Shown here: positions 45,168-55,636 of the stretch, piece after piece
Position numbering within the stretch: the stretch's first letter is position 1
Layout of the letters: each line of letters begins with the position of its first letter
Source: Eupeodes corollae
Lineage: Eukaryota; Arthropoda; Insecta; Diptera; Syrphidae
DNA: 64,000 nt
Reading direction: 5' to 3'
Assembly (NCBI RefSeq): GCF_945859685.1
Contig: NC_079147.1
Location: forward strand, 282,201,679 to 282,265,678
Notes under the pieces: generated by a model
Told to the model about the DNA's origin: nothing
Database searches by the model: none
Seen by the model: only the letters and a program-made list of their open reading frames with translations
Position numbers and translations under genes: made by a program

Positions 45168-46439
45168 AACGGTGATTTTTTAAGAGCTTGAGAACTTTTT
45201 TTAAAAAAAAAACGCATACAATTTGCAAAATCTCATCGATTCTTTATTTGAAACGTTAGATTGGTCCATGACATTTACTTTTTGAAGATAATTTCATTTA
45301 AATGTTGACCGCGGCTGCGTCTTAGGTGGTCCATTCGGAAAGTCCAATTTTGGGTAACTTTTTCGAGCATTTCGGCCGGAATAGCCCGAATTTCTTCGGA
45401 AATGTTGTCTTCCAAAGCTGGAATAGTTGCTGGCTTATTTGTGTAGACTTTAGACTTGGCGTAGCCCCACAAAAAATAGTCTAAAGGGGTCAAATCGCAT
45501 GATCTTGGTGGCCAACTTTCCGGTCCATTCCTTGAGATGAATTGTTCTCCGAAGTTTTCCCTCAAAATGGCCATAGAATCGCGAGCTGTGTGGCTGTAGC
45601 GCCATCTTGTTAAAACCACATGTCAACCAAGTTCAGTTCTTCCATTTTTGGCAACAAAAAGTTTGTAACGTTGCGTCCAACAGCATCTTTGAAAAAATAC
45701 GGTCCAATGATTCCACCAGCGTACAAACCACACCAAACAGTGCATTTTTCGGGATGCATGGGCAGCTCTTGAACGGCTTCTGGTTGCTCTTCACTCCAAA
45801 TGCGGCAATTTTGCTTATTTACGTAGCCATTCAACCAGAAATGAGCCTCATCGCTGAACAAAATTTGTCGATAAAAAAGCGGATTTTCTGCCAACTTTTC
45901 TAGGGCCCATTCACTGAAAGTTCGACGTTGTGGCAGATCGTTCGGCTTCAGTTCTTGCACGAGCTGTATTTTATACGGTTTTACACCAAGATCTTTGCGT
46001 AAAATCTTCCATGTGGTCGAATAACACAAACCCAATTGCTGCGAACGGCGACGAATCGAGATTTCACGGTCTTCAGCAACACTCTCAGAAACAGACGCAA
46101 TATTCTCTTCTGTACGCACTGTACGCATTCGTGTGGTTAGTTTAATGTCCAATAAAGTAAACTGAGTGCGAAACTTGGTCACAATCGCATTAATTGTTTG
46201 TTCACTTGGTCGATTATGTACACCACAAATCGGACGTAAAGCGCGAAACACATTTCGAACCGAACACTGATTTTGGTAATAAAATTCAATGATTTGCAAG
46301 CGTTGCTCGTTAGTAAGTCTATTCACGATAAAATGTCAAAGCATACTGAGCATCTTTCTCTTTGACACCATGTCTGAAATCCCGCGTGATATGTCAAATA
46401 CTAATGCATGAAAATCCTGACCTCAAAAAAATCACCCTT
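45168..46439 (-). mobile_element. Mariner-family transposon (copy 2), nearly full length
   Basis: 1,272 bp. TIRs read aacggtgattttttaagagc on the left and, inverted, aagggtgatttttttgaggt on the right, with TA on both sides (45166-45167, 46440-46441). It carries most of a transposase on the minus strand. A third copy with the same right-hand end starts at 63434. Confidence 0.85.
45275..46326 (-). pseudogene. Mariner transposase, near complete
   Basis: Starts 'MNRLTNEQRLQIIEFYYQNQ' and contains two helix-turn-helix segments ('SVRNVFRALRPICGVHNRPS' and 'SIRRRSQQLGLCYSTTWKIL'), the first catalytic Asp ('ILFSDEAHFWLNGY') and the block 'MHPEKCTVWCGLYAGGIIGP'. It then meets three defects: an in-frame loss of about 33 bp after 'GRNVT' relative to the copy at 63.4 kb, a TAA replacing the Gln codon before the second Asp ('QDGA'), and a one-base loss five codons later. 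The rest ('WPPRSCDLTPLDYFLWGYAK', with the third Asp) is in another frame and ends at 45275. About 36 residues lie between the last two Asp. Confidence 0.85.
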
Positions 46440-46628
46440 TATATTTATTGCTATCATTTAGGCTTTCTCCGAAGTTATCAATAATGAACAAAATATTGAT
46501 GAGCCCATTGCCACCGTTAAAAATCAATCTTGGATTTTTCTAGGTAGGTACGTAGAAATGGCGATTTCAAAGCAACCTACCCTGAGATCCAATTAGCGCT
46601 GTAGTGCGCCGTTTTGAACTCGTTTGAC
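46440..46628. other. Short unassigned spacer
   Basis: Between the mariner and the hAT terminus. No feature recognised. Confidence 0.3.
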
Positions 46629-48369
46629 CAGGGCCGTCTTTACCCTTTTGGGGGCCCTGGGCACTTTTTGAAAATGGGGCCCCTTTATGATTATATAAAA
46701 ATATAACGTTATGTTATAAAGGTATACAGAAAAAATTACATAGCTTTGAATTGATATTTATTCTTTTTGTTTTTGAAATAAATACATTTTTTTGTAATTT
46801 ATTAAAAAGATAATTAAAAGTAAAAATAAAAACGAAAAATAAATATAAAAATTCAAAATAAAATAAACAAAATTTAATGAAGGGGTCTTTTTCTTGATTT
46901 GAGAATAGCAAAATCATTGATTACATCTTTAAAATCTATGCCTCTGAGGATGTCGTTTTCTTGACATCAGCGACAAACATGTCAATCTTTCTTGAATCAT
47001 TGTAGCTCTGAGTTCGTTTTTGATTCTTTTTAATTTAGAGAAGGAACGTTCCACACTGCAATTGGTCAACATCATACTGAAGGAAATACTTAGCGTAATT
47101 TCAACATTTGAAAATTCATCTTCAATTTCATTAGTTTTTAAAAAATTATAAAGCTCTACAATGTTGTCAGTTTTTTTTTTCATTTTCGTGTTCATCTCCG
47201 TTCACATTTCGGTGTAAAATTTAGCAAAATATTCGCAGTTCTCTTTAATAATTCAAATGAACGCTTAGTGTGTCGACAATGGGAAGAAGGGTTTCAATTT
47301 TAAATCCTTCTTTCCCAGTCAGAATTACTAAGGGTCCAGAGCCGTCAAAAAAAGTATGGCCGGAGCATCTGCACCTCATCCTTTCAGAAAGGTCCTTATA
47401 TTTGGAATCCGGGTTTTTTGTCTGGCTGATGAATCAAAGTTATTAAAATTGTTCCTGAGGCCAATTATAAATTCACCTCAGCAAATTTATTGCAACATTC
47501 CAAAGTTCTATAAGTATGGTTAATTTCAGCTTGGACATTTTTTTGCAAAAACTAAATGCTTCCTCTCTGCCTGTCCTAAATCGTTCGCTATAGACATCAA
47601 AGCTGCTTCAATTTCTTAATGCATCAGCTCGCGCCGACCATCTTGTTTGAGAAAGACTCTTTAAAACTTTTTTTGGACCTAAATGAGCATTCAACATACT
47701 CCATCGATGAGAAGACACCGAAAAGAAGTTATACAATTTTTGAATAATGTCAAAGAATTTGGTTGCTTCTAAGACACACGCAGCGGCATGCACTCCTACC
47801 AAGTTTAATGAGTGCCCTGCATATGGTACAAAAGTGGTAAATTTACTTTTTTCTTTTGTTCTTGCCTGCAGACCAGAAAACCTTCCTGACATATTTGCTG
47901 CGCTGTCGTAGCTTTTGCCTCTGAAATCTATTATTAAAATGTCATGATCCTCCAAAAATTTCAATATGGTTTCGCTAAATAATCAGATCTATGTTCGTTA
48001 ATTGGAATAAAGCCCAAAAACCTTTCAACAGGCTCGTTTTACGTAGCGAATGTTAGTTGACCAACATGAGAATATTAACGCTAATTGAAAAATATTTTGC
48101 CATTTTGACTTCTTTTACAATAATTATCAAAACCTGTCTCCCCATGAGATGAATAAATTCATTACAGATATTTGCTGAAAAAACGCATGACCACTTCCTG
48201 GATTTCCAAATTTGCTTAAATGATCTGCGAGAAACCGGTCAAACTCGCTAAGCAACTCAATACGTCCCAAACAATTCCCTTTATTGGGAGATCCGAGGAT
48301 CTCATTGTCACAGCGAAATGGAAGCCCTCTCGAAGCTAAAAACTTTACAACAGCTACAATCCTAATCAA
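46629..48369 (-). pseudogene. hAT / ZMYM1-like transposase
   Basis: Minus-strand pieces in order: N-terminal 'VVKFLASRGLPFRCDNE', 'GNCLGRIELLSEFDRFL' and 'KFGNPGSG' (48369-48127), the core with 'FRGKSYDSAANMSGRFSGLQ', 'FVPYAGHSLNLVGVHAA' and 'LSQTRWSARADAL' (47964-47608), and the C-terminal dimerisation region 'LTNCSVERSFSKLKRIKNEL' (47195-46929). The order is that of hAT-related proteins resembling zinc-finger MYM protein 1. Frameshifts separate the blocks. The hAT-like terminus 'cagggccgtctttac' starts at 46629, giving one end. The other end was not found, and the sequence above 48385 belongs to a LOA element. Confidence 0.75.
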
Positions 48370-48749
48370 TAATAATTAATTGCCCGGCAAAATCCTCATT
48401 CAAACCCTCCAAGTGGGTGCCAGGCGGGCAATGATCACCACAGAAGTCCTGTGCGTTTTTGGCAGGATGGTGATTAGCTAAGGTTGAGTTGGATCGCTGA
48501 ATTGTTGTAACTCCTCAATAGTGCAACGTTCGGAAACCCAATTTAATCATAGTTTAGAGGTTCCTAATTTCAGTGGTGGTGTGAGCGTACTAGTACGAAA
48601 ACCGTGCCGAAGAATGAAAGGCTGGGGGATAAACCAGCCGTTAACGAGCTCTTTCGGATGCTGTGGCAAGGTCCGTCATATTTCTGCCTTACCCCGGCAA
48701 GCGGCTCTGCCGGGGCTGACCGTCTTTCCGCTTTACTTGTGGGAACAAA

Positions 48750-50266
48750 ATGAAAAATTTTAAGAACAAACAAACAAACAAAACAATAATCAAACAAAAA
48801 AATCGTACCAAGGCTGCCAATGCGGTCACATCACCTGAAAAGGCTGTCGAGCCAAATAAGGTGTGTGAACGTGTTGTCAACCCTGTGGTTGCTACTAGTG
48901 GCGAGAGTCCTTCTCCCTCTACTAGCCGCAACCTTTACTTGAATAAATTACCCGTCAGTTGAACAGCTGTGACGCTCGGCAGTACCAAGGGCGGCAATTC
49001 CACACCCCACCTCTTCTCCGCTCCTGCTAGGACGTCGCAAACGACCCCAAGAAGGGACACCCCATCCGGAGAGACAAAATCTGCGACATGTGGAATTGAC
49101 TCGAAGGGTGAGGGCACACCCGGATTGGTATTGGTAGCGATTAAGTCTGGAGGTGGACATCTGTGACACACGAACATAGCTCTGGACCGGCCAAAAAGAA
49201 GTCCAAGAAGTCACAGGCCAATCGAGACCAACGCAATGCCGAAAGGATTCTAGCCGCAGTCGGTGTCATACCGGCGGCGGAAAGAACCCCAGAGCAAACG
49301 CGTAAACTCGAGTGGGCTAGTGGCTTTCTTAGCAAAAAAGCTAAACCGACCTGCGGCGACTCAACGTCAAAGCGAGATAGGTCTTTCGAGGGTGACAAGC
49401 CCGAACCAAAAAGGCAGAAGGTGCTTTCCAACAGCACAACAGCCGTCAACAACGCGCTCAAAGGTAAGATCATTGCCGCCGCAATTGACAGGAGTCATGT
49501 GGATGGTAACATCTCTCATGATCATTGGGCAGAGGTCAAGGCTCACCTCGGTTTCAGATTTTTATCTGTCATCGAGGAAAATCCGGGGCCTCTCCCAGAC
49601 ACAGCCGATGCAGGATGGTACCAAAATCGTATCAAACTCATCGCCTGTGGTGATCAGAGATCTTTCGATCTATACAGGGCTGCTGTCAATGGCTTGCCAG
49701 AAGTCTGGCCGGGTGCCAAGCTCGAGGTTGTTGCAAGGGAGAAAATACCTTGCCGGCCAAGAGCACGTATAATTGTCCCGGCTCTTCACAACTGTCCAGA
49801 CATGATCATGAAACTGATCAAAACAAGTAATCCGGACCTGCCTACTCACGACTGGAAAGTACCAAAGGTTGAGAAGGTGACAGTGGGTCACTATAGATCG
49901 GCTCTCGTGCCGATCAATAGGGAATCACTGGCTCCACTGGCCGCGACCAAAGGTGTGATTAGGTATGGTTTCGATGAAATCATGATGCGTATATCAGCGG
50001 AGGGAAGCGATTCATTGGCAACGAAAATGGAGGTCGATGAAACACCAACAGTGGAACCATCGACATTCACAGCCCGAAATAAGCCATCCGACGTGGAGGC
50101 TAAAACTAAAGTCGACAGTAACTCCGACATGAAGACTGAAGACGCCATCTTAGGCATCACCCAGAGTGAGGAAGACCTGCTTAAGTCCTCCTCAGACGAG
50201 GAAAACGCCGACAAAACAGTGGTGGAGGTTGATCTGACTAATAGTAGTAATGCTGCGATTAGTACA
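48750..50266 (+). pseudogene. LOA ORF1 with DUF4780-like domain
   Basis: An N-terminal Lys/Asn- and Ser-rich part from the ATG at 48750 is interrupted by TGA at 48960-48962 and a frame change near 49160. It then has a basic stretch 'GPAKKKSKKSQANRDQRNAE' and a conserved domain 'IAAAIDRSHVDGNISHDHWA', 'ENPGPLPDTADAGWYQNRIK', 'IACGDQRSFDLYRAAVNGLP', 'EVWPGAKLEVV', 'RARIIVPAL' and 'NPDLPTHDWKVPKVEKV'. These match the DUF4780 family that I associate with ORF1 of LOA-type and related LINEs. The tail is acidic ('SEEDLLKSSSDEENAD'). ORF1 proteins bind the element RNA. The open frame that continues to 50410 past 50266 is read into the inserted element. Confidence 0.75.
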
Positions 50267-50561
50267 TTCTACCTAACCTTCGTCAAGTGCAGTCGCATTT
50301 TCTTTTCGCTCCTCAGTTGCCCTTTGCCACCTTTTTACCGACCCCAATTAATCAATTACAAATCAAAAAAAAAAAAAATATTTATATCAATATACTCGCA
50401 GCGCGTGTGATAATTCTTACCCGACCTACTTTACTGCCCATCGCCGTTTCCCTTTACACCAGCATTTTTTTCTTCTTGTGTACTAACAAGCATAGAAAAA
50501 ATTAAAAGCAACTAAACAATAACTTTAACAAAAAAACATATTATTTATTTTTTGATTAATT

Positions 50562-53500
50562 ATGTCGTGCGCCAATAAAATGTGTGTCATCGTTGACTCA
50601 AACGCGGAACTATTAAAGTGCAGTGGCCTTTGTGGGAAATACTTACACCCCTCTTGTGCTGGCTTGGCCAGAAAGGCGAGTGTTTACCTAAAAGACTATC
50701 TACGCAATTTTGCGTTTTATTGCGATGAATGCAATAAAATATCTGTGTCGGATATTATGATTGCAATTCAATGTTTAAAAGAATCCCTATCTAACGAACA
50801 TTCGGTTTGCCAAGATCAAATTTCTAATCTCTCCAAGAAATTTGATCATGTTTGTAACAGTGTTGAGGACTCAAACATCCAATGTCAACAATCGTCTACG
50901 CAGTGCCTTTCCACGATACGTTCTTTGGAAAAACAATATTGTGACGTCATAGGTGGGTTGAATTCTCTTCGTGTAGACATTGACGATAAGTTAAAGGTGC
51001 TAACTTGGTCGGCAAACGATCTAAAAAAAAACTTGTCTGACCAGTTAAACCTACTAAAATCTGATATTGATTGCTGTTTGCAAAGTTCGTCATCACGGCT
51101 CTCCCCCTCCTCCAATCAAATGAGTGAAGTTACAAACCTCAGACTCGTTAACGAATTCGAAAACATTAATTGTATGCTTACTCGGGTTTCAACGGCACTC
51201 ATATCTATTGCTTACGATATAAGCAATCAAGAACAGAAATATACGAGTGTGTACCGCGAGCTTGAAAGCCTTAATGTTAAAACTCAAAAAATTGAATCGC
51301 TTCTCTACGACATCATTAAACAACCCGGCATACCGTCATGTGATATCGCGAACGTATCCATTCGTGATGAAATTCTTGCGGCAAACCCGGCTGCTGATTC
51401 TCTGCAACAAACCACCTCAGCGAATACTATTGCAGAGGACGAAATAATTAACAAATGTGGCCATTCCTGGAAGTTATCGGACTGGAATTTGAGACTAAGC
51501 AGGCTTGAATCTGCAAATAATACATGGTTCGTGCTTAATAATTGTCCCGGATATGCTGATGCTACATGGGTTCGCTCCTATTTCAAAAGAGAATACTGTG
51601 TCAATATCTGCGAATGTCTTCAACTGTCTGGAAGAAGATTCAAGTTCCTGATTCCCTCCAAATATAACTGGATGTTTCATCACCAAAAAGGATACTTACA
51701 AATTGGACAAATGCGGCTTTCCAGTATAAGTAGCAATAATAATCTAATTAAGTCTAACAAATCCAAACCTAATTCCAAACCTATTCCCAAACCTAATCCC
51801 AAACCTAATCCCAAACCTAATCCCAAACCTAATCTTAAACCTAGTCCTAAACCTAATCCCCAACCTAATCACCAACCTAATATCAAACCTTATCCCAAAA
51901 AAAATATTGAAACTAACTGGACCCTTAAAACACAAATCTTTCCAAACTTTTCTCTCTCCAACCAACTTTCGTCCCTTAAACGAAAAACTTCTCCCACATC
52001 TGTAAAGCCTCCACCCAAACGAGTTTCTTTTAAAACCTCTCATCCGGGTCTTGGTTTTTGCTCTCCGATGGTTGATGCTCCTGCTAAAATACCCGCTTAT
52101 ACAAATTTCATTCATTCTCACACCATTAACCCTACTTCTTCTTCATCAGTTTCCCAAGAACCTCAAGGATTCCTTAACCCAATGATCCCTCCAAGTGTTA
52201 AATTAACTAAACATTTATCTGAGGCCAATATTAATGATCGGTATGTTATGTCCCGTCTTAGAGACCACAAAATCTACAATAATGTTCGTCTTTACCAACT
52301 AAATGGAGTAGGAAACTTTATGGGGAGACACCTCGATCTCATATTCTCATCTGATTGCGATAACTGTGTTGTCTCCCCGAGCCCTCATCTTCTCTCAACC
52401 TTGGATCGCTATCATCCACCCCTTAATCTCTCCTTCCCCATTGAATTTGAAGACAACTTTTTTGAAATGGAAAATTACTGTTATGATTTTCGTAGGGCTG
52501 ATTTCTCCAAACTTAACAATCTTCTTAGCTCAGCCGATTTTGAATTAAGATCCCTCCAATTAACAGTTGAGTCCCTTACAAATTGGTTTTATTTGATTCT
52601 TTCGTACTGTATTGAAGAATCAGTACCGTTCTCTCGTAGAAAAGATTTCACCTCTGCTCCCCCTTGGTACAACAGAGAGCTCCGTAGCCTAAGAAATACC
52701 CGTAACAAGCTTTGGAATATCTTTTTACAGTCCAAATCTGATACTGATCACAACAACTATCTTCTCGCCTATAATTCTTTCTCTGAATTAAGGGAATCCC
52801 TTTATAACCAATATCTTAACCAAATGGAAAATAACCTTCTTTCTGATGCAAGGAAATTTTTCAAGTTTATAAATGTCAAACGAAAATCTGATGGGTTTCC
52901 ACCTTCAATGAGTTTCTCCAACATAATCTCCTCTGATCCAACAACCATATCAAATCTATTTGCTAATTACTTTAGCAAATCGTATACTGAACATCTGCAT
53001 GATCCTGATCCACACTACTTTAGTTATTTAGATGGTTGCACTCAAACCTCCCTTTCATCGTTTACAATAACTGAAGAAATGGTACTTGCCAAAATCGTAA
53101 GCCTCAAAGAAAACTTTAGCCCTGGTCCTGATGGCGTCCCATCAGTTGTTCTAAAAAAATGTATGCATTCTCTGTCAAAGCCTCTTACTGCACTCTTTGA
53201 ACTCTCTCTTTCCCAAGGTGTGTTTCCTCATATATGGAAAGATTCATTTATATTTCCCATTCATAAACAAGGCAATAAAACTGAAATTAACAATTATAGA
53301 CCTATTGCTAAACTTTCATGCATTCCAAAACTTTTTGAAAGCTTAGTTTATGATTCCGTTTATTTCCATTGCAAGCCTTTATTCTCCCCCGCTCAACATG
53401 GTTTTCCTAAAGGTAGATCCACTACGACTAACTTAATTGAATTTATATCCAAAGTTTTGTCAGCCCTTGAGAATGGCAAAGAAGTTGATGTCGTATACAC

Positions 53501-54590
53501 TGATTACAGCAAAGCCTTTGATAAAATATCCCATAACATAATTTATCTCAAACTAAGAGCTCTAGGCTTTCCATCTATATTTATAAACTGGATAAGCTCC
53601 TATCTTGCGAATAGAACTTATAGAGTCCTTTTCCGTAACTCAGTCTCCAGTCCTATACATGCAACTTCTGGAGTCCCACAAGGTAGTCACCTTGGCCCCC
53701 TTCTCTTCGTCTTATCTGTTAACGATGTCTGTCTTAAATTAAAAAACTCAGATATCCTAATGTTTGCGGATGATAAGAAAATTTTTAAGATTATCTCTAC
53801 TCCATCTGATTCCTTACTTTTACAAAATGATCTTAATATCTTTTTTGTTTGGTGCATGCATAATTTCCTAGAGTTAAATGTAGGTAAATGTAAACAAATG
53901 ACCTTTTCGCGCAAACAAATTCCATCTCATAGAGTATACTACTTCCTTAATGACGCCGTCAACGTAGTCGATTCTATTAGAGATCTTGGTATTATGTGTG
54001 ACAAACACCTGAATTTCCATTCCCATTTTGACCAAATTATTAATAAAGCTAATAGTTCTCTCGGTTTTATTAAGAGATGGTCAAAAGAATTTTCCCACCC
54101 CTATGTTACTAAAGCGCTTTACATTTCCCTAGTCCGTCCTCATCTTGAATATGCATGCCAAGTATGGTCTCCCTTTTATGAAAACCATTCACTCAGAATT
54201 GAAAATGTTCAAAGACGTTTCGTTCGATTTGCCTTACGTGGCCTCCCCTGGGATGATACATCCAACTTGCCTCCTTATGCTGATCGACTAAAACTGATAG
54301 GCTTGCAGCCGTTATATATTAGACGCAAAAACGCTGATATATTGTTTGCTCACCAATTGTTAATGGGCAATATAGATTCCCCGGCACTCCTGAGTGATAT
54401 TCATCTTAACACTAACCCTCGAAATCTGCGATCTGTTTCCCTTTTCTATATCCCTCATCACCGCACTAATTACGGGCACTTTGAACCAATGTCCAGAATT
54501 CTTCGTCACTGCAACGCTGCTATGGTAGTTTTCGATTTCAACATTTCCAAATCCCATCTGAAAGATACCCTTTACTTTTTCCCTTTTTGA
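50562..54590 (+). CDS. LINE ORF1-RT fusion protein, PHD finger plus reverse transcriptase
   Basis: 1,342 residues without a stop. Residues about 3-57 are a PHD/zinc-finger-like cluster ('CVIVDSNAELLKCSGLCG', 'YLHPSC', 'YCDECN'). A long region with coiled-coil character (about 70-270) and an ORF1-type 'CGHSWKLSDWNLRLSRLESA' block follow, then a Lys-Pro-Asn-Pro repeat (about 402-446) encoded by a 12-bp tandem repeat. From about residue 560 comes only the last part of an APE endonuclease ('YQLNGVGNFMGRHLDLIFSS', 'DRYHPPLNLSF'), then RT: 'SPGPDGVPSVVLKK' finger, 'YTDYSKAFDKISHN' (Asp 981), 'SGVPQGSHLGPLLF' (about 1036) and catalytic 'FADD' at 1068-1071, thumb 'RDLGIMCDKHLNFHSHFD'. CR1/L2-like LINEs normally have two ORFs and a whole endonuclease. 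Here about 200 residues of endonuclease are missing and the ORFs are joined in frame. Clade placement is by eye. Confidence 0.85.
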   Translation: MSCANKMCVIVDSNAELLKCSGLCGKYLHPSCAGLARKASVYLKDYLRNFAFYCDECNKISVSDIMIAIQCLKESLSNEHSVCQDQISNLSKKFDHVCNSVEDSNIQCQQSSTQCLSTIRSLEKQYCDVIGGLNSLRVDIDDKLKVLTWSANDLKKNLSDQLNLLKSDIDCCLQSSSSRLSPSSNQMSEVTNLRLVNEFENINCMLTRVSTALISIAYDISNQEQKYTSVYRELESLNVKTQKIESLLYDIIKQPGIPSCDIANVSIRDEILAANPAADSLQQTTSANTIAEDEIINKCGHSWKLSDWNLRLSRLESANNTWFVLNNCPGYADATWVRSYFKREYCVNICECLQLSGRRFKFLIPSKYNWMFHHQKGYLQIGQMRLSSISSNNNLIKSNKSKPNSKPIPKPNPKPNPKPNPKPNLKPSPKPNPQPNHQPNIKPYPKKNIETNWTLKTQIFPNFSLSNQLSSLKRKTSPTSVKPPPKRVSFKTSHPGLGFCSPMVDAPAKIPAYTNFIHSHTINPTSSSSVSQEPQGFLNPMIPPSVKLTKHLSEANINDRYVMSRLRDHKIYNNVRLYQLNGVGNFMGRHLDLIFSSDCDNCVVSPSPHLLSTLDRYHPPLNLSFPIEFEDNFFEMENYCYDFRRADFSKLNNLLSSADFELRSLQLTVESLTNWFYLILSYCIEESVPFSRRKDFTSAPPWYNRELRSLRNTRNKLWNIFLQSKSDTDHNNYLLAYNSFSELRESLYNQYLNQMENNLLSDARKFFKFINVKRKSDGFPPSMSFSNIISSDPTTISNLFANYFSKSYTEHLHDPDPHYFSYLDGCTQTSLSSFTITEEMVLAKIVSLKENFSPGPDGVPSVVLKKCMHSLSKPLTALFELSLSQGVFPHIWKDSFIFPIHKQGNKTEINNYRPIAKLSCIPKLFESLVYDSVYFHCKPLFSPAQHGFPKGRSTTTNLIEFISKVLSALENGKEVDVVYTDYSKAFDKISHNIIYLKLRALGFPSIFINWISSYLANRTYRVLFRNSVSSPIHATSGVPQGSHLGPLLFVLSVNDVCLKLKNSDILMFADDKKIFKIISTPSDSLLLQNDLNIFFVWCMHNFLELNVGKCKQMTFSRKQIPSHRVYYFLNDAVNVVDSIRDLGIMCDKHLNFHSHFDQIINKANSSLGFIKRWSKEFSHPYVTKALYISLVRPHLEYACQVWSPFYENHSLRIENVQRRFVRFALRGLPWDDTSNLPPYADRLKLIGLQPLYIRRKNADILFAHQLLMGNIDSPALLSDIHLNTNPRNLRSVSLFYIPHHRTNYGHFEPMSRILRHCNAAMVVFDFNISKSHLKDTLYFFPF
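51766..51900 (+). repeat. 12-bp coding minisatellite (KPNP)n
   Basis: Tandem copies of aaacctaatccc and variants inside the fused LINE ORF encode Lys-Pro-Asn-Pro and related tetrapeptides. Length variation here would be in multiples of four residues and so keep the frame open. The basic, proline-rich character would suit nucleic-acid binding, but that is inference. Confidence 0.8.
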
Positions 54591-54720
54591 GTCCGAATCC
54601 CCTGTCCCCTGTAATTTTAAGTTAAGTAAAATCAAAATTGTTAGTTCTTGTACATTAAAGAGCTTTGATGTGGGCCTTAGGGCCCACATGAATTAATGTT
54701 GAAAACTGATAACAAGAATT

Positions 54721-54754
<34 letters not shown>

Positions 54755-54849
54755 TTAAGCTAGTTTTAAGTTAAGTTAAGTTATGATAGCTTGTATTAAG
54801 CTAAATAAATAAATAAATAGAAGTACAGATTAATCTCCATCACGCCATC

Positions 54850-55613
54850 ATGGCCACGAACAACCTGATACTCCGACTGCATATGAACAAGGAAGACATC
54901 GTCTTAATACAGGAGCCGTGGGTCTCAAACTCCATCATCAGAGGTCTCAGGATTCCTGGCTATAAAATATTGTATGCATCGGAGAAAGGTGAACCAAGGT
55001 CATGCATGTTAGTAAAAAATTACTTAAACATATTTTTACTCCCCAATTACAGCGACAAGGACACCACCGCCGCTGTCCTAACAACGGATAAAGCCACCTA
55101 CTGGCTCATATCCACCTACCTTGGCCACGACAGCCCAATTCCAGGAAACACCTTGAGGAAGGCAATTGCGGACGCGCAATCAAAAAAGTTGGTCTCCTAA
55201 TTGGTTCAGACACTAACGCCCATCACACGGTATGGGGTAGCTCTGATATAAATGAGAGAGGTGAGTACTTATTTGATTATTTACTAAGCACTAACCTACT
55301 CATAAGTAATATTGGTAATGAACCCACTTTTGTAACCAAGAATAGGAAAGAGGTACTTGATATTACACTTACCTCTGATTCGATCCACACTATGATTTCA
55401 AACTGGCATGTCTCAAAAGAGAATTCCTTCTCTGACCACAAATACATTCAGTTTAAGCTCAAAGATGTAGCAAATACATCTACGGGATTTCGAAATCACC
55501 GGAATACAAACTGGGAGCGATATAGGGTGGTACTAGCACAACTGCTTGATCACAACCTTAAAAGCTCCTCCAGTAAAGATGAACTAGACCTTTCAATGAG
55601 ATCCCATGAGTAA
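54850..55613 (+). pseudogene. LOA ORF2 endonuclease domain
   Basis: APE-type endonuclease: 'MATNNLILRLHMNKEDIVLI' into 'QEPWVSNSIIRG' with the metal-binding Glu, 'YWLISTYLGHDSPIPG', then after a one-base loss near 55187 'SDTNAHHTVWGSSDINERGE', 'EPTFVTKNRKEVLDITLTSD' and the catalytic 'FSDHKYIQFKL'. The enzyme nicks target DNA to start reverse transcription. The frame ends at 55597-55613, where the sequence jumps into the LOA 3' UTR ('catgagtaacttcatta'), so RT and RNase H are deleted. Compare the 3' half of a related element at 36.7-39.5 kb. Confidence 0.75.
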
Positions 55614-55636
55614 CTTCATTAGTGGTATCACAATGG

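Larger units (their letters stand above)
50267..54821 (+). mobile_element. CR1/L2-like LINE with one fused ORF, intact
   Basis: Full-length by structure: a ~295-bp 5' UTR, a single 1,342-codon ORF, a 3' UTR with a 31-base A run (about 54722-54752) and a terminal (AAAT)4-type tail at 54802-54820, the kind of short tandem tail seen in CR1/L2-like LINEs. The AGTACA target duplication (50261-50266, 54822-54827) shows it inserted into the LOA element. The uninterrupted frame in a window full of dead elements suggests recent activity of this copy or its source. Confidence 0.85.
48385..55636 (+). mobile_element. LOA-like LINE, split by another LINE and internally deleted
   Basis: First part 48385-50266: a GC-richer 5' region and ORF1. 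Second part 54822-55636: the start of ORF2 (endonuclease) and a stub of 3' UTR. Between them a CR1-like LINE (50267-54821) is inserted, with AGTACA on both sides (50261-50266 and 54822-54827). Joining the two parts across the duplication would close ORF1 a few codons later and leave a short gap before the ORF2 ATG at 54850, as expected for a LOA element. The RT and RNase H are gone: the endonuclease runs straight into the 3' UTR at about 55597. The 5' boundary is approximate. Confidence 0.75.

Noticed and set aside
49141..50214. Minus-strand open frames opposite the LOA ORF1
   Set aside because: Antisense shadows of a GC-richer coding region, with no recognisable domain.
51744..52121. Minus-strand frame rich in 'GIRFGIRF' repeats
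   Set aside because: It is the antisense reading of the KPNP minisatellite in the fused LINE ORF.
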